Shown in pieces: positions 9,144 to 15,938 of a stretch of DNA of 64,000 nt. The stretch is from Streptomyces sp. NBC_00341 (lineage in GTDB: Bacteria; Actinomycetota; Actinomycetes; Streptomycetales; Streptomycetaceae). Numbering within the stretch: position 1 is the stretch's first letter; every line of letters begins with the position of its first letter. The stretch is from the NCBI RefSeq assembly GCF_041435055.1, contig NZ_CP108002.1, forward strand, positions 7,192,001 through 7,256,000, in the 5' to 3' direction. The notes below the pieces were generated by a model, which saw only the letters and a list, made by a program, of their open reading frames with translations, did no database searches and had not been told where the DNA came from. Both the position numbers and the translations under genes were made by a program.

Positions 9144-9208
9144 GGTGGAGGCTCCAGCTGATCGGGATACCGATCCGAGGCCCGTCGGGCTACGCGGATC
9201 GAGACGTG

Positions 9209-9230
9209 AGACGTAAGATGTCCTATGTCT
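9209..9230. promoter_or_regulatory. GntR-type operator upstream of nanA
   Basis: A 22-bp imperfect palindrome (16 of 22 positions symmetric) with arms AGAC and GTCT. Its core GACGTAAGATGTC (9210-9222) differs by one base from the cores at 14908-14920 and 15836-15848. It sits between the divergent gntR (9295) and nanA (9143) genes, starting 14 nt past the nanA -10 box, where a bound repressor would block transcription. Confidence 0.65.
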
Positions 9231-9236
9231 AGCTTC

Positions 9237-9267
9237 ACCTTAAACAGATGCTCCTGCGACCGGTCAA
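9237..9267 (-). promoter_or_regulatory. Candidate promoter of nanAKET operon
   Basis: Read on the minus strand: -35 TTGACC (9262-9267), a 19-bp spacer and -10 TAAGGT (9237-9242); TTTAAG with a 17-bp spacer is an alternative. The operator core lies 14 nt downstream of this -10, the same geometry as at the 14838 operon. Predicted by eye. Confidence 0.45.
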
Positions 9268-9294
9268 GGGGCAACGGCACCTCAGGAGGACGTT

Positions 9295-9984
9295 GTGGCG
9301 CGGCCCACCATGGCTCAGGACATCGAGCGAAGGATCAAGGAACTGATCCTGGAACGCCGGCTCGCGCCGGGCGACGCGCTGCCCACGGAGGCCGAGCTGA
9401 TGGATCTCTTCGGCGCCGGGCGGGTCTCGGTGCGCGAGGCGCTCAAATCGCTCCAGGCGGTCAACGTCGTGGAGATCCGGCGCGGATTCGGCACCTTCGT
9501 CGGCTCGCTCTCGCTGTCACCGTTCGCCGAGGGGCTCGCCTTCCGCGCCGCGGTCCGCCACCGCCAGGGCGAGCCCGGCCTGGCCGAGCTGATGAAGGTG
9601 CGCGAGGCCCTGGAGGCGGGCCTGGTGGGCGCCGTCGCGGCCGGGGTCCCGGGCGAGGACCTCGACGTGCTGCGCGCCCTCGTGGCGAAGATGGAGGAGG
9701 AGGCGGGCGGCGGCCGGGTCGCCCGCGCCACCGACCGGGCCTTCCACCTCGCGCTGTACGCCTCGCTCGACAACCACCTGCTCAGCGAGGTGCTCGACGC
9801 CTTCTGGGCGGCGATGGACCGGGTCCGCGAGGATCTCGACGACGGCCATCAGGACCCGTGGGTCACCTGCGCCCAGCACCACGAGATCGTCGAGGCGGTG
9901 GCGGCGGCCGACGGGCTGCGCGCGGTACGGGCGATGCGCACCCACTTCGACGGCATCCGCACCCGGCTCATGCCCGCCCGATGA
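9295..9984 (+). CDS. GntR/FadR-family regulator of the nan operon
   Basis: 229 aa from GTG 9295 behind CAGGAGGACGTT. The N-terminal winged helix contains LAPGDALPTEAELMDLFGAGRVSVREALKSLQ and the wing RRGFGTFVG. The C-terminal FCD ligand domain has FHLALYASLDNHLL and the His-rich HHEIVEAV and MRTHFDGIR helices that usually hold a metal and effector acid. It is transcribed divergently from nanA across a shared operator, so it is the natural nan repressor. The wing (GFGTFVGSLSLSPF) resembles that of the second GntR at 15037 (GHGTYVGRLSLSAL), consistent with both recognising the same operator core. Confidence 0.88.
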   Translation: MARPTMAQDIERRIKELILERRLAPGDALPTEAELMDLFGAGRVSVREALKSLQAVNVVEIRRGFGTFVGSLSLSPFAEGLAFRAAVRHRQGEPGLAELMKVREALEAGLVGAVAAGVPGEDLDVLRALVAKMEEEAGGGRVARATDRAFHLALYASLDNHLLSEVLDAFWAAMDRVREDLDDGHQDPWVTCAQHHEIVEAVAAADGLRAVRAMRTHFDGIRTRLMPAR

Positions 9985-10044
9985 CCCGACGGCGCAGAGG
10001 AGTCCAAGGGCCGGGACGCGTAAGTCCATAGAGCCGTGGCCCCG

Positions 10045-10058
10045 GAGGGTGCACCCTC
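10045..10058. repeat. 14-bp perfect palindrome
   Basis: GAGGGTGCACCCTC is perfectly self-complementary and lies 61 bp after the gntR stop and 135 bp before the next start. It could be an operator or the tip of a hairpin. No matching copy was noticed elsewhere. Confidence 0.3.
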
Positions 10059-10192
10059 GGCGCGGGACATCGGATGGTTCCGGCCGGTCACGACGGCTCG
10101 TCCGGCGTGACAGCAACCTGCGCGGCCGGGGCACGGGCCTCCGTGCACAGGGGCCGGTGCCCTCGGCCCGCGCGCACCAGAGAGGGATCCAC

Positions 10193-10954
10193 ATGTCATT
10201 CATCAGCGCGTTACGCCGCTGCGCCGTGCCCGCGGCGGCAGCGGGCCTGCTCGTGGCGATGCCCCAGACGGCGGTCGCCGCGGTCGGGGGCGGCAATGTC
10301 TCGGTCGGATGGTCGATCGGTGGCACGCCGTCCGCCGGGCTCACCAACATCACCTTCCCCATCACCGTCAACTCCGCCACCGCACACCTGGACGGGATCT
10401 ACTTCGCCCAGCAGTACAGCTTCGCCGACGCCATGGGCTACACCGGCCTTCAGCCGCGTCCGGACAGCGGCGGGCACGAGCGGCTGTCCGCCCGCTTCTC
10501 CACCTTCACCGCGGGCGCCACCACCAGCGACCCGCTCTGCCACGACGGGGCCGACGGCGGGGCGGGCGTCACCTGCGCCGTGGACTTCGACGCCGTGTAC
10601 GGCCACCGCTACGACATCCTGGTCAAGCGCACGGGCACGAACACCTGGTCCGGAACGGCCACCGACACGCAGACGGGCGCCGCCACCCACCTCGGCACCT
10701 ACACGCTGCCGTCGGGGAGCGGAAACCTCCAGGGCTCGCAGGGCGGCTTCGTCGAGTACTACGCAGGCATCCCCAGCTGCGCCGAAATGCCCAGGGCGGA
10801 CGCCGTGTTCGGCGGCCCGACCAGCACGGACGCCGGAGGCCTGAGCGGTACGTCCACGGCCAACTACGAGTACAGCGACTGCGTCGGCGAGTCCGGCTAC
10901 GCCGCCGAGCCGGCCGGGACGGGCACCCACATCACCCGCGGATTCGTCTCCTGA
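10193..10954 (+). CDS. Secreted protein of unknown function
   Basis: 253 aa; ATG 10193 follows AGAGGGATCCAC. A Sec signal (MSFISALRRCAVPAAAAGLLVAMPQ) ends near AVAAVGG. The mature part is rich in Gly, Thr, Ser and Tyr and looks all-beta, with segments such as GIYFAQQYSFADAMGYTGLQ and GGFVEYYAGIPSC and several Cys suggesting disulfides. It faintly recalls the DUF3472 type of secreted beta-sandwich, but I do not claim membership. It lies between the nan regulator and the convergent sialidase operon, so a glycan-binding or accessory role is possible but unproven. Confidence 0.65.
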   Translation: MSFISALRRCAVPAAAAGLLVAMPQTAVAAVGGGNVSVGWSIGGTPSAGLTNITFPITVNSATAHLDGIYFAQQYSFADAMGYTGLQPRPDSGGHERLSARFSTFTAGATTSDPLCHDGADGGAGVTCAVDFDAVYGHRYDILVKRTGTNTWSGTATDTQTGAATHLGTYTLPSGSGNLQGSQGGFVEYYAGIPSCAEMPRADAVFGGPTSTDAGGLSGTSTANYEYSDCVGESGYAAEPAGTGTHITRGFVS

Positions 10955-10975
10955 GCGCAGCCGCCCGAACGGCTC

Positions 10976-11009
10976 GGGTCCGCCCGCCGCCCCGGCGGCG
11001 GACGGACCC
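10976..11009. terminator. Bidirectional terminator hairpin
   Basis: Arms GGGTCCGCCCGCCGCC (10976-10991) and GGCGGCGGACGGACCC (10994-11009) pair over 16 bp with one mismatch. It lies between the convergent 10193 gene and the sialidase gene. Confidence 0.6.
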
Positions 11010-11020
11010 GGCCGCCCCGG

Positions 11021-12460
11021 TTACGGGGTGACCGTCACCGTCCTGCTGCCCGACGCCGCCTTCCCGTCGGACCGGAACGTCGCGGTCAGTGTCGCGTCGC
11101 CCGAGGCGCCGGCCGGTACGGTGACCGGGACCTTGATGTTGGCGCCCTGGCCGGGCCTCAGCGCGGGGATCGCGCTCTGCCGGGCCGTCCAGCCGCCCGG
11201 CACGGTCAGGTCGATGGTGCCCGCGCTGCGGGTCACGTCCATCCGGTTGACGACCCGCACCGTGATCTCGGCGCCGGTCCCCGCCTTCAGTGTGGCGGGC
11301 GGGGTGAGGGTGACGTCGGCGCAGGTGCCGCCCAGCCACTTCAGGTCGAACGAGTCGTACGTGATGTGCTCGTAGTCGCCGCGCTCGTACAGCAGCCCGA
11401 GCCTGCCGTCCGGCAGCCGGGTCAGCGTCGAGTAGGCCGCGGCGCCGGGGTCGACGACCTTCCGGATCGGCCAGGTCTTCCCGTTGTCGCAGGACATCTT
11501 GACGGTGAGGTTGCGCCGTGAGCCGGTGTCCTCGGTGTTGCTGAACAGCAGCCAGGAGGACTGCGGGTCCGAGGCAGGGGCGTCGGGGGCGTACCGGATG
11601 ACCGAGGCGTTGTTCGCCGGGTCGGGGAGCGCGGTGTCCTGGACGAACGGGGTGTAGGTGGCTCCGCCGTCCGTGGAGTACGCGATCGTCCGGTAGGGCG
11701 CGGAGCGGTTGTTGAGCATGACCGTGCCGTCGTTCAGCTCGACGGTCTTGTTCTCGTCGCCGCCGGGGCCGACCGGCTTGCCCATCTTCCAGCTGGCGCC
11801 GTGGTCGTCGCTGTACGCGCTCGCCGCGTAGTTGGCGCCGTTGATACGGACGGCGTACTGCTGGATCAGCCGGCCCTTGTGCGCTCCGTTGCGCAGCTGG
11901 ATGCCCTCGCCGGACGCGGCGAACATCCCGGCCCAGGCCGGGTCCTTGATCTGCTTGGTGATCCGGCGGTGGGTCCAGGTCAGCCCGTCGTCGTCCGAGT
12001 AGCTGTAGTCGGCCTGGAGGACGTCGGGGTCGCTCTCGTCGTTGCCGGTGGCCGAGCCCGCGAAGCCCTGGTTCACCCCGGCCGCGTAGAACAGGAAGAT
12101 CCGGCCGGTGGTCCGGTCGACCAGCAGGCTCGGGTCCCCGTAGCCCTTGGGCGCGGCATCCTTGCGGACCACCTGCTGCGGCTGCCAGGTCGTACCGCCG
12201 TCGGTGCTGCGGCGCAGCACGATGCCGATGTTGGAGGGCAGGTCCGCGAGGGTGGGACGGGCGTCGTACGCGGCCAGCACGGTGCCCTTGACCGAGGTGG
12301 TCAGGGCGGGGATGCGGTAGTGGGGGGAGCCCACGCCGTCGACGGTCAGGTCCTGGGACGTGAGCGTGCCGGGGGTGGGCGCCGCGGCCTGCGCGGTGCC
12401 GGTCACGGCGACCACCAGCATGGCGGCGCTGAGCAGGGCGACAGGGACGGTTCGCTGCAT
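11021..12460 (-). CDS. Secreted exo-alpha-sialidase (GH33)
   Basis: 479 aa. A signal peptide (MQRTVPVALLSAAMLVVAVTG) ends at QAAA. The sialidase YRIP motif is at residues 48-51 and carries one of the arginine-triad residues. At least five Asp-box repeats follow (STDGGTTW, SDDDGLTW, SDDHGASW, STDGGATY, CDNGKTW), defining a six-bladed propeller. After about residue 380 comes an Ig-like module (LTPPATLKAGTGAEITVRVV to SRTVTVTP), as in Micromonospora-type sialidases. It releases terminal sialic acid outside the cell for the NanT/ABC importers and Nan enzymes. It is the last gene of an esterase - SGNH hydrolase - sialidase operon. Confidence 0.92.
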   Translation of the reverse strand: MQRTVPVALLSAAMLVVAVTGTAQAAAPTPGTLTSQDLTVDGVGSPHYRIPALTTSVKGTVLAAYDARPTLADLPSNIGIVLRRSTDGGTTWQPQQVVRKDAAPKGYGDPSLLVDRTTGRIFLFYAAGVNQGFAGSATGNDESDPDVLQADYSYSDDDGLTWTHRRITKQIKDPAWAGMFAASGEGIQLRNGAHKGRLIQQYAVRINGANYAASAYSDDHGASWKMGKPVGPGGDENKTVELNDGTVMLNNRSAPYRTIAYSTDGGATYTPFVQDTALPDPANNASVIRYAPDAPASDPQSSWLLFSNTEDTGSRRNLTVKMSCDNGKTWPIRKVVDPGAAAYSTLTRLPDGRLGLLYERGDYEHITYDSFDLKWLGGTCADVTLTPPATLKAGTGAEITVRVVNRMDVTRSAGTIDLTVPGGWTARQSAIPALRPGQGANIKVPVTVPAGASGDATLTATFRSDGKAASGSRTVTVTP

Positions 12461-12525
12461 GGACGATCTCTCTTCTCGGAAGGGTGGTGCTTCTCGAAGG
12501 ACCGGAGACTGGGGGTGCGCCGGAA

Positions 12526-13821
12526 CTACGGAACGTGCAGGGAGCAGACCCTGCTGCCCGTGTCGAAGATCCGCAGATCCTTGATCATTTTCAGTACGAT
12601 CCGGTGATGGCCCCGCTCGTTGGGGTGGAGCCCGTCGCTGAGCAGGGACAGCGGGACCTGGCCGCCGTTGCCGTTCAGCCAGTCGTTGTAGTGGTCGACG
12701 AAGACCGTGTCCTGCTGCGCCGCCACCTCGCCCATGACCTGGGCGTAGCGCGAAAGTCCCACCCGGCCCGGCCACTTCGCCGGATCGACCGGGTTGGGAG
12801 CCTGGAGGACCGGCACCGGGGAGCCGGGCAGTGCGCGCACCGAGCGCACGAGTGAGACGAGATCGGCCCGGTAGGTCTCTGGCCCGAGGCCCGATGTCGC
12901 GATGTCGTTCGTCCCGATCATGATCGAGACGACCTGCGGCGAGAAGGCGGTGACCCGCTCGCCGAACTGTGCGACGAGTTCGGCGCTGGTGGCGCCGCTC
13001 ACCCCGGAATCGATCACGAAGTCGCGGTTCTTCGGCTTGCCCAGCTCCCAGCGGACGCGTTCCGTCCAGTGCTCCGGGTAGCTGCGCCAGCCGTTGGTGT
13101 GCAGGGCGCCGTGGGTGATGCTGTCCCCGGTGACGACCCAGGTGGCCGGGGTGTCGCTGTTCAGGACCGTGGAGATCCGGCCCAGGTCCGCGAGGTCGGG
13201 GCGCGGGCACTGCGCGACCAGTTCGGTCCCGGTGAGCACCCGGTCCCAGACCGCGGCCCGTTCGACGGTGCCGGTGCAGAACCATTCGCCGCCCGGGTGG
13301 TCACTGTCGGTGTTGCGGCCCAGGGCGAGCGCGGTGAGCTTGGAGACGCTGCCGAAGAAGGCCTGCCGCGCGGTCTCGAACACCACGCGTCCGCCGGCGT
13401 GCAGCGTGGTGCCGGAGGCGTTGACGGTGACCGCGACGGTGTGGCGCAGCCCGTCGTCGTACCGTGTCCGGGTCATGACATTGATGAGCACCGATCCCTT
13501 CTCGCGTACGGAGAACTGGAGTGCGCCGCCGCTCAGGTTCAGGGTGATGTCGGAGGACGGTGCGGTGGGGTCGGAGGCGCTGAACAGCGTCATCGCCTCG
13601 TTGTGGCTGGTGGTGCGGAAGGTGACGACGATGGTTCCGGCGGTGAGCTTCGCGACTGCGCCGACCTGGTTCGACAGGTCGACGTACTCGCTGCCGTCCA
13701 GGTCCGCGGGGGTGTCGTGGTCCAGGACCGGGCCGCTTCCCTCGGCGGCGAGAGCGCGGCCGCCGAGCTGGGTGCCCAGGGCCGCCGCGCCTGCGGCGAG
13801 GAGCATGGATCGTCTGCGCAC
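12526..13821 (-). CDS. Secreted SGNH hydrolase with N-terminal sialidase-type lectin domain
   Basis: 431 aa. The N-terminus MRRRSMLLAAGAAALG ending in ALAA is a Tat-like signal. Residues about 40-215 form a concanavalin-like domain (GTIVVTFRTTS, MTLFSASDPT, LQFSVREKGS, VERAAVWDRVLTG) resembling the N-terminal CBM40 domain of bacterial sialidases. Residues about 240-425 are an SGNH hydrolase with block I VVTGDSITHG, the IGTND block and the catalytic D-x-x-H in SDGLHPNERG. Lying 65 bp ahead of the sialidase gene, it is best read as a secreted sialate O-acetylesterase tethered by its own sialic-acid binding module. The exact ester cleaved is inferred. Confidence 0.82.
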   Translation of the reverse strand: MRRRSMLLAAGAAALGTQLGGRALAAEGSGPVLDHDTPADLDGSEYVDLSNQVGAVAKLTAGTIVVTFRTTSHNEAMTLFSASDPTAPSSDITLNLSGGALQFSVREKGSVLINVMTRTRYDDGLRHTVAVTVNASGTTLHAGGRVVFETARQAFFGSVSKLTALALGRNTDSDHPGGEWFCTGTVERAAVWDRVLTGTELVAQCPRPDLADLGRISTVLNSDTPATWVVTGDSITHGALHTNGWRSYPEHWTERVRWELGKPKNRDFVIDSGVSGATSAELVAQFGERVTAFSPQVVSIMIGTNDIATSGLGPETYRADLVSLVRSVRALPGSPVPVLQAPNPVDPAKWPGRVGLSRYAQVMGEVAAQQDTVFVDHYNDWLNGNGGQVPLSLLSDGLHPNERGHHRIVLKMIKDLRIFDTGSRVCSLHVP

Positions 13822-13836
13822 GGGAGGTGCCTCCGC

Positions 13837-14838
13837 TCAGGAGTGTCCGGCCCGCCCCGACGGCGGACCGGCGAACAGTTCGCGCACCCAGGCCAGTTGC
13901 TCCCGCTGCTGGTACTCCGCGCCGCCCTCGTGCCCGTTGAACGCGTAGACCCGTACGTCCTTGGGCCCGGCGTAGCCGTTGTAGGCGGCGAAGCAGGTGG
14001 AGGGCGGGCAGATCTCGTCCATCATGGCGACCGAGAACAGCGCGGGAGCGGTGGCGCGGGTGGCGTGCAGCGCCGCGTCGAAGTACGACAGCGTGCTGAA
14101 GTCGGCTTCGGTGCGGTCGCGGTGGAGCTTCAGGTACTCGGCGATCTCGGTGAACGGCGGGCGTCCCGAAATCTCCGTCGCACGGGGGAAGTCGCAGAGG
14201 AACGGCACGTCCGGCATCACCCCGGCCAGCCCCGGCACCAGCCCGGACACGGCCAGCGCGATACCGCCGCCCTGGCTCACCCCGGTGACGACGATCCGGT
14301 CCGGATCGATCCCGGGGTGGTCGCGTACCGCCTCGACGCAGCGCACCGCGTCGGCGAACAGCCGCCGGTAGTAGTACGTTTCCGGGCTCTCGATGCCACG
14401 GGTGAGGAAGCCCGGGACGGCCCCGGCGGCTCCGGCGTCCGGGTCCGCGGTGTCGCCGCCCGCCGCCGACCAGCCCTGGCCACGGGTGTCCATGACCAGG
14501 TGGGCGTGGCCGGCCGCCGCCCAGAGCAGGTTCTCGTGCGCGAGGCCCCGGCCCCGGCCGTACCCCAGGAACTCCACTACGCAGCCGAGGGGTTCGCGCG
14601 CCCCGACGGGCATCCGCAGCCAGCCGCGCACCGGTTGGCCGGCGAAGCCGGGCACCGTCACGTCGAAGGTACGGATCTGCGTGAGCCCCGCGTCCACCTC
14701 CGCGAACACCGGCTTCCACGCCGGGCCGTCCCCGGCCGCGTCCAGGGTCCGGGACCAGAAGGCGTCGAAGTCCGCCGGAACGGGCAGCGGCGGCCGGTAG
14801 TCGCGGCAGTCCGCGAGCGAGAGATCCGTCAACGGCAT
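13837..14838 (-). CDS. Acetylxylan esterase/cephalosporin-C deacetylase family esterase
   Basis: 333 aa; ATG 14838 (MPLTDLSLADCRDYRPP) was chosen because AGGAGG lies eight bases upstream. This is an alpha/beta hydrolase of the AXE1 family: the nucleophile elbow is VVTGVSQGGGIAL, the oxyanion region VEFLGYGRGRG, and the acid/His region PPSTCFAAYNGY to FNGHEGGAEYQ. No signal peptide is visible, so it probably works in the cytoplasm. The family deacetylates small acetylated sugars; in this operon, with a secreted sialidase and SGNH esterase under the nan-type operator, acetylated sialic acid or a fragment of it is a reasonable substrate (inference). Confidence 0.8.
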   Translation of the reverse strand: MPLTDLSLADCRDYRPPLPVPADFDAFWSRTLDAAGDGPAWKPVFAEVDAGLTQIRTFDVTVPGFAGQPVRGWLRMPVGAREPLGCVVEFLGYGRGRGLAHENLLWAAAGHAHLVMDTRGQGWSAAGGDTADPDAGAAGAVPGFLTRGIESPETYYYRRLFADAVRCVEAVRDHPGIDPDRIVVTGVSQGGGIALAVSGLVPGLAGVMPDVPFLCDFPRATEISGRPPFTEIAEYLKLHRDRTEADFSTLSYFDAALHATRATAPALFSVAMMDEICPPSTCFAAYNGYAGPKDVRVYAFNGHEGGAEYQQREQLAWVRELFAGPPSGRAGHS

Positions 14839-14907
14839 GGAGGTGCCCTCCTGGGGGCGCGGCGGGGGGTGCCGGATGCGAGGTGAACCACGGGTCATCA
14901 GACGGAT

Positions 14908-14920
14908 GACGTCAGATGTC
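14908..14920. promoter_or_regulatory. nan-type operator core upstream of esterase-sialidase operon
   Basis: GACGTCAGATGTC is identical over 13 bp to the minus-strand reading of the site at 15836-15848 and one base different from the nanA site. It begins 14 nt downstream of the predicted -10 and about 70 bp before the esterase start. Flanks (TCAGACGGAT and CTGT) continue the similarity only weakly. Confidence 0.6.
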
Positions 14921-14934
14921 CTGTCGGCACACGG

Positions 14935-14964
14935 ACCCTAGGCAGCCCCTGCGGTGCCCGTCAA
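14935..14964 (-). promoter_or_regulatory. Candidate promoter of esterase-SGNH-sialidase operon
   Basis: Minus strand: -35 TTGACG (14959-14964), an 18-bp spacer and -10 TAGGGT (14935-14940). Transcription would begin just before the operator core at 14908-14920. Confidence 0.45.
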
Positions 14965-15036
14965 GGGTGTGCGGGGCCGCGCCAGGGAGGACCGCGGCCC
15001 GCCCCCGCCGCCTTGCCGGCGCGCCGCCGGGCGGGT

Positions 15037-15768
15037 TCAGCCCTTGGCGCCGCCGCGGGCCCGCGCCTCCGAGATCCGCCGTCTGACCGGGGCGTAGTGC
15101 TCGCCGAGCGCCTGCATGAAACCGGTGGTGTCCTTGGCCCGCGCGGCGTCCACGATGTTCTGGTGGGCCACGATCGTCGCCGTCTCGTCGGCGTGGGTGA
15201 ATCCGTCGAGATGGGGCGCGACGATCGTGTACACGTCCCAGAAGGCCATCGAGAGCTGGCCGATCAGTTCGTTGCCCAGCGGGGCGACGAGCAGCGCGTG
15301 GAACGCCCGGTCGGCGTCCACGAAACCGTGCCCCTCCTGTGCGCCGGTCTCGCGCATGGTGGCCACCAGGCCGTCCAGCGCGTCGAGCTGCTCCGGCGTG
15401 AGCAGTGTGACGATGCGGTCGGCCATGCCGCGCTCGAAGAGCTCGCGCACGTCGACCAGGTCGGCCATCACCTGGAAGTCGTCGTCGGGGGAGAGCAGCC
15501 CGCGGAAGGTCAGGCTCTCCACCAGTGCCGACAGGCTCAGCCTGCCGACGTAGGTGCCGTGCCCGTGGCGGACCTCGACGATGTCGAGCGCGTTGAGGAT
15601 CTTGACGGCCTCGCGGACGCTGGAGCGGCTGGCGCCGAGGGCCTCGCACAGGGCGGGCTCGGTGGGCAGCGGGTCCCCGGGGCGGAGCCGTTCTTCGAGG
15701 ATGTACCGCTTGATGCCGTCGACGACTTCCTGCCGGAGCAACTGCCGGCCGGGCCTCGTTCCGGACAT
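15037..15768 (-). CDS. GntR/FadR-family regulator of the sialic-acid ABC operon
   Basis: 243 aa; ATG 15768 (MSGTRPGRQLLRQEV) was chosen over the longer frame because GGGGAG lies just upstream and the extra N-terminus would run into the operator. The winged helix has LRPGDPLPTEPALCEALGA, SRSSVREAVKILN and GHGTYVG. The FCD domain has DLVDVRELFE, DADRAFHALLVAPLGNEL and the ligand/metal His residues near VAHQNIVDAA and GEHYAPVRRR. It is divergent from the binding-protein gene, with a near-perfect 25-bp palindrome between them. It is a paralogue of the regulator at 9295, so cross-regulation through the shared core is plausible. Confidence 0.88.
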   Translation of the reverse strand: MSGTRPGRQLLRQEVVDGIKRYILEERLRPGDPLPTEPALCEALGASRSSVREAVKILNALDIVEVRHGHGTYVGRLSLSALVESLTFRGLLSPDDDFQVMADLVDVRELFERGMADRIVTLLTPEQLDALDGLVATMRETGAQEGHGFVDADRAFHALLVAPLGNELIGQLSMAFWDVYTIVAPHLDGFTHADETATIVAHQNIVDAARAKDTTGFMQALGEHYAPVRRRISEARARGGAKG

Positions 15769-15800
15769 ATGTGAACTCCCCACCTCTTGACCCCTCTCGA

Positions 15801-15828
15801 TTGTCAAGCTACGTTCCCACGCTATCAA
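15801..15828 (+). promoter_or_regulatory. Candidate promoter of sialic-acid ABC operon
   Basis: -35 TTGTCA (15801-15806), 16-bp spacer, -10 TATCAA (15823-15828). The predicted start falls inside the 25-bp palindrome at 15830-15854. Confidence 0.45.
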
Positions 15829-15829
15829 G

Positions 15830-15854
15830 GCATCAGACATCTGACGTCTGATGC
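15830..15854. promoter_or_regulatory. 25-bp nearly perfect palindromic operator
   Basis: 22 of 25 positions are symmetric, with arms GCATCAGAC and GTCTGATGC around a centre containing GACATCTGACGTC (15836-15848). It is the strongest of the three related operator sites. It lies between gntR (15768) and the ABC binding-protein gene (15939), immediately after the -10 of the latter. Confidence 0.72.
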
Positions 15855-15938
15855 TTCAGGTTCCGCGGTCCCCGTGAACCACCGATCCACCGCCCGTCTT
15901 CACCCCCGACGCCCCACCTCAAAGTCCCTGGAGGACCC

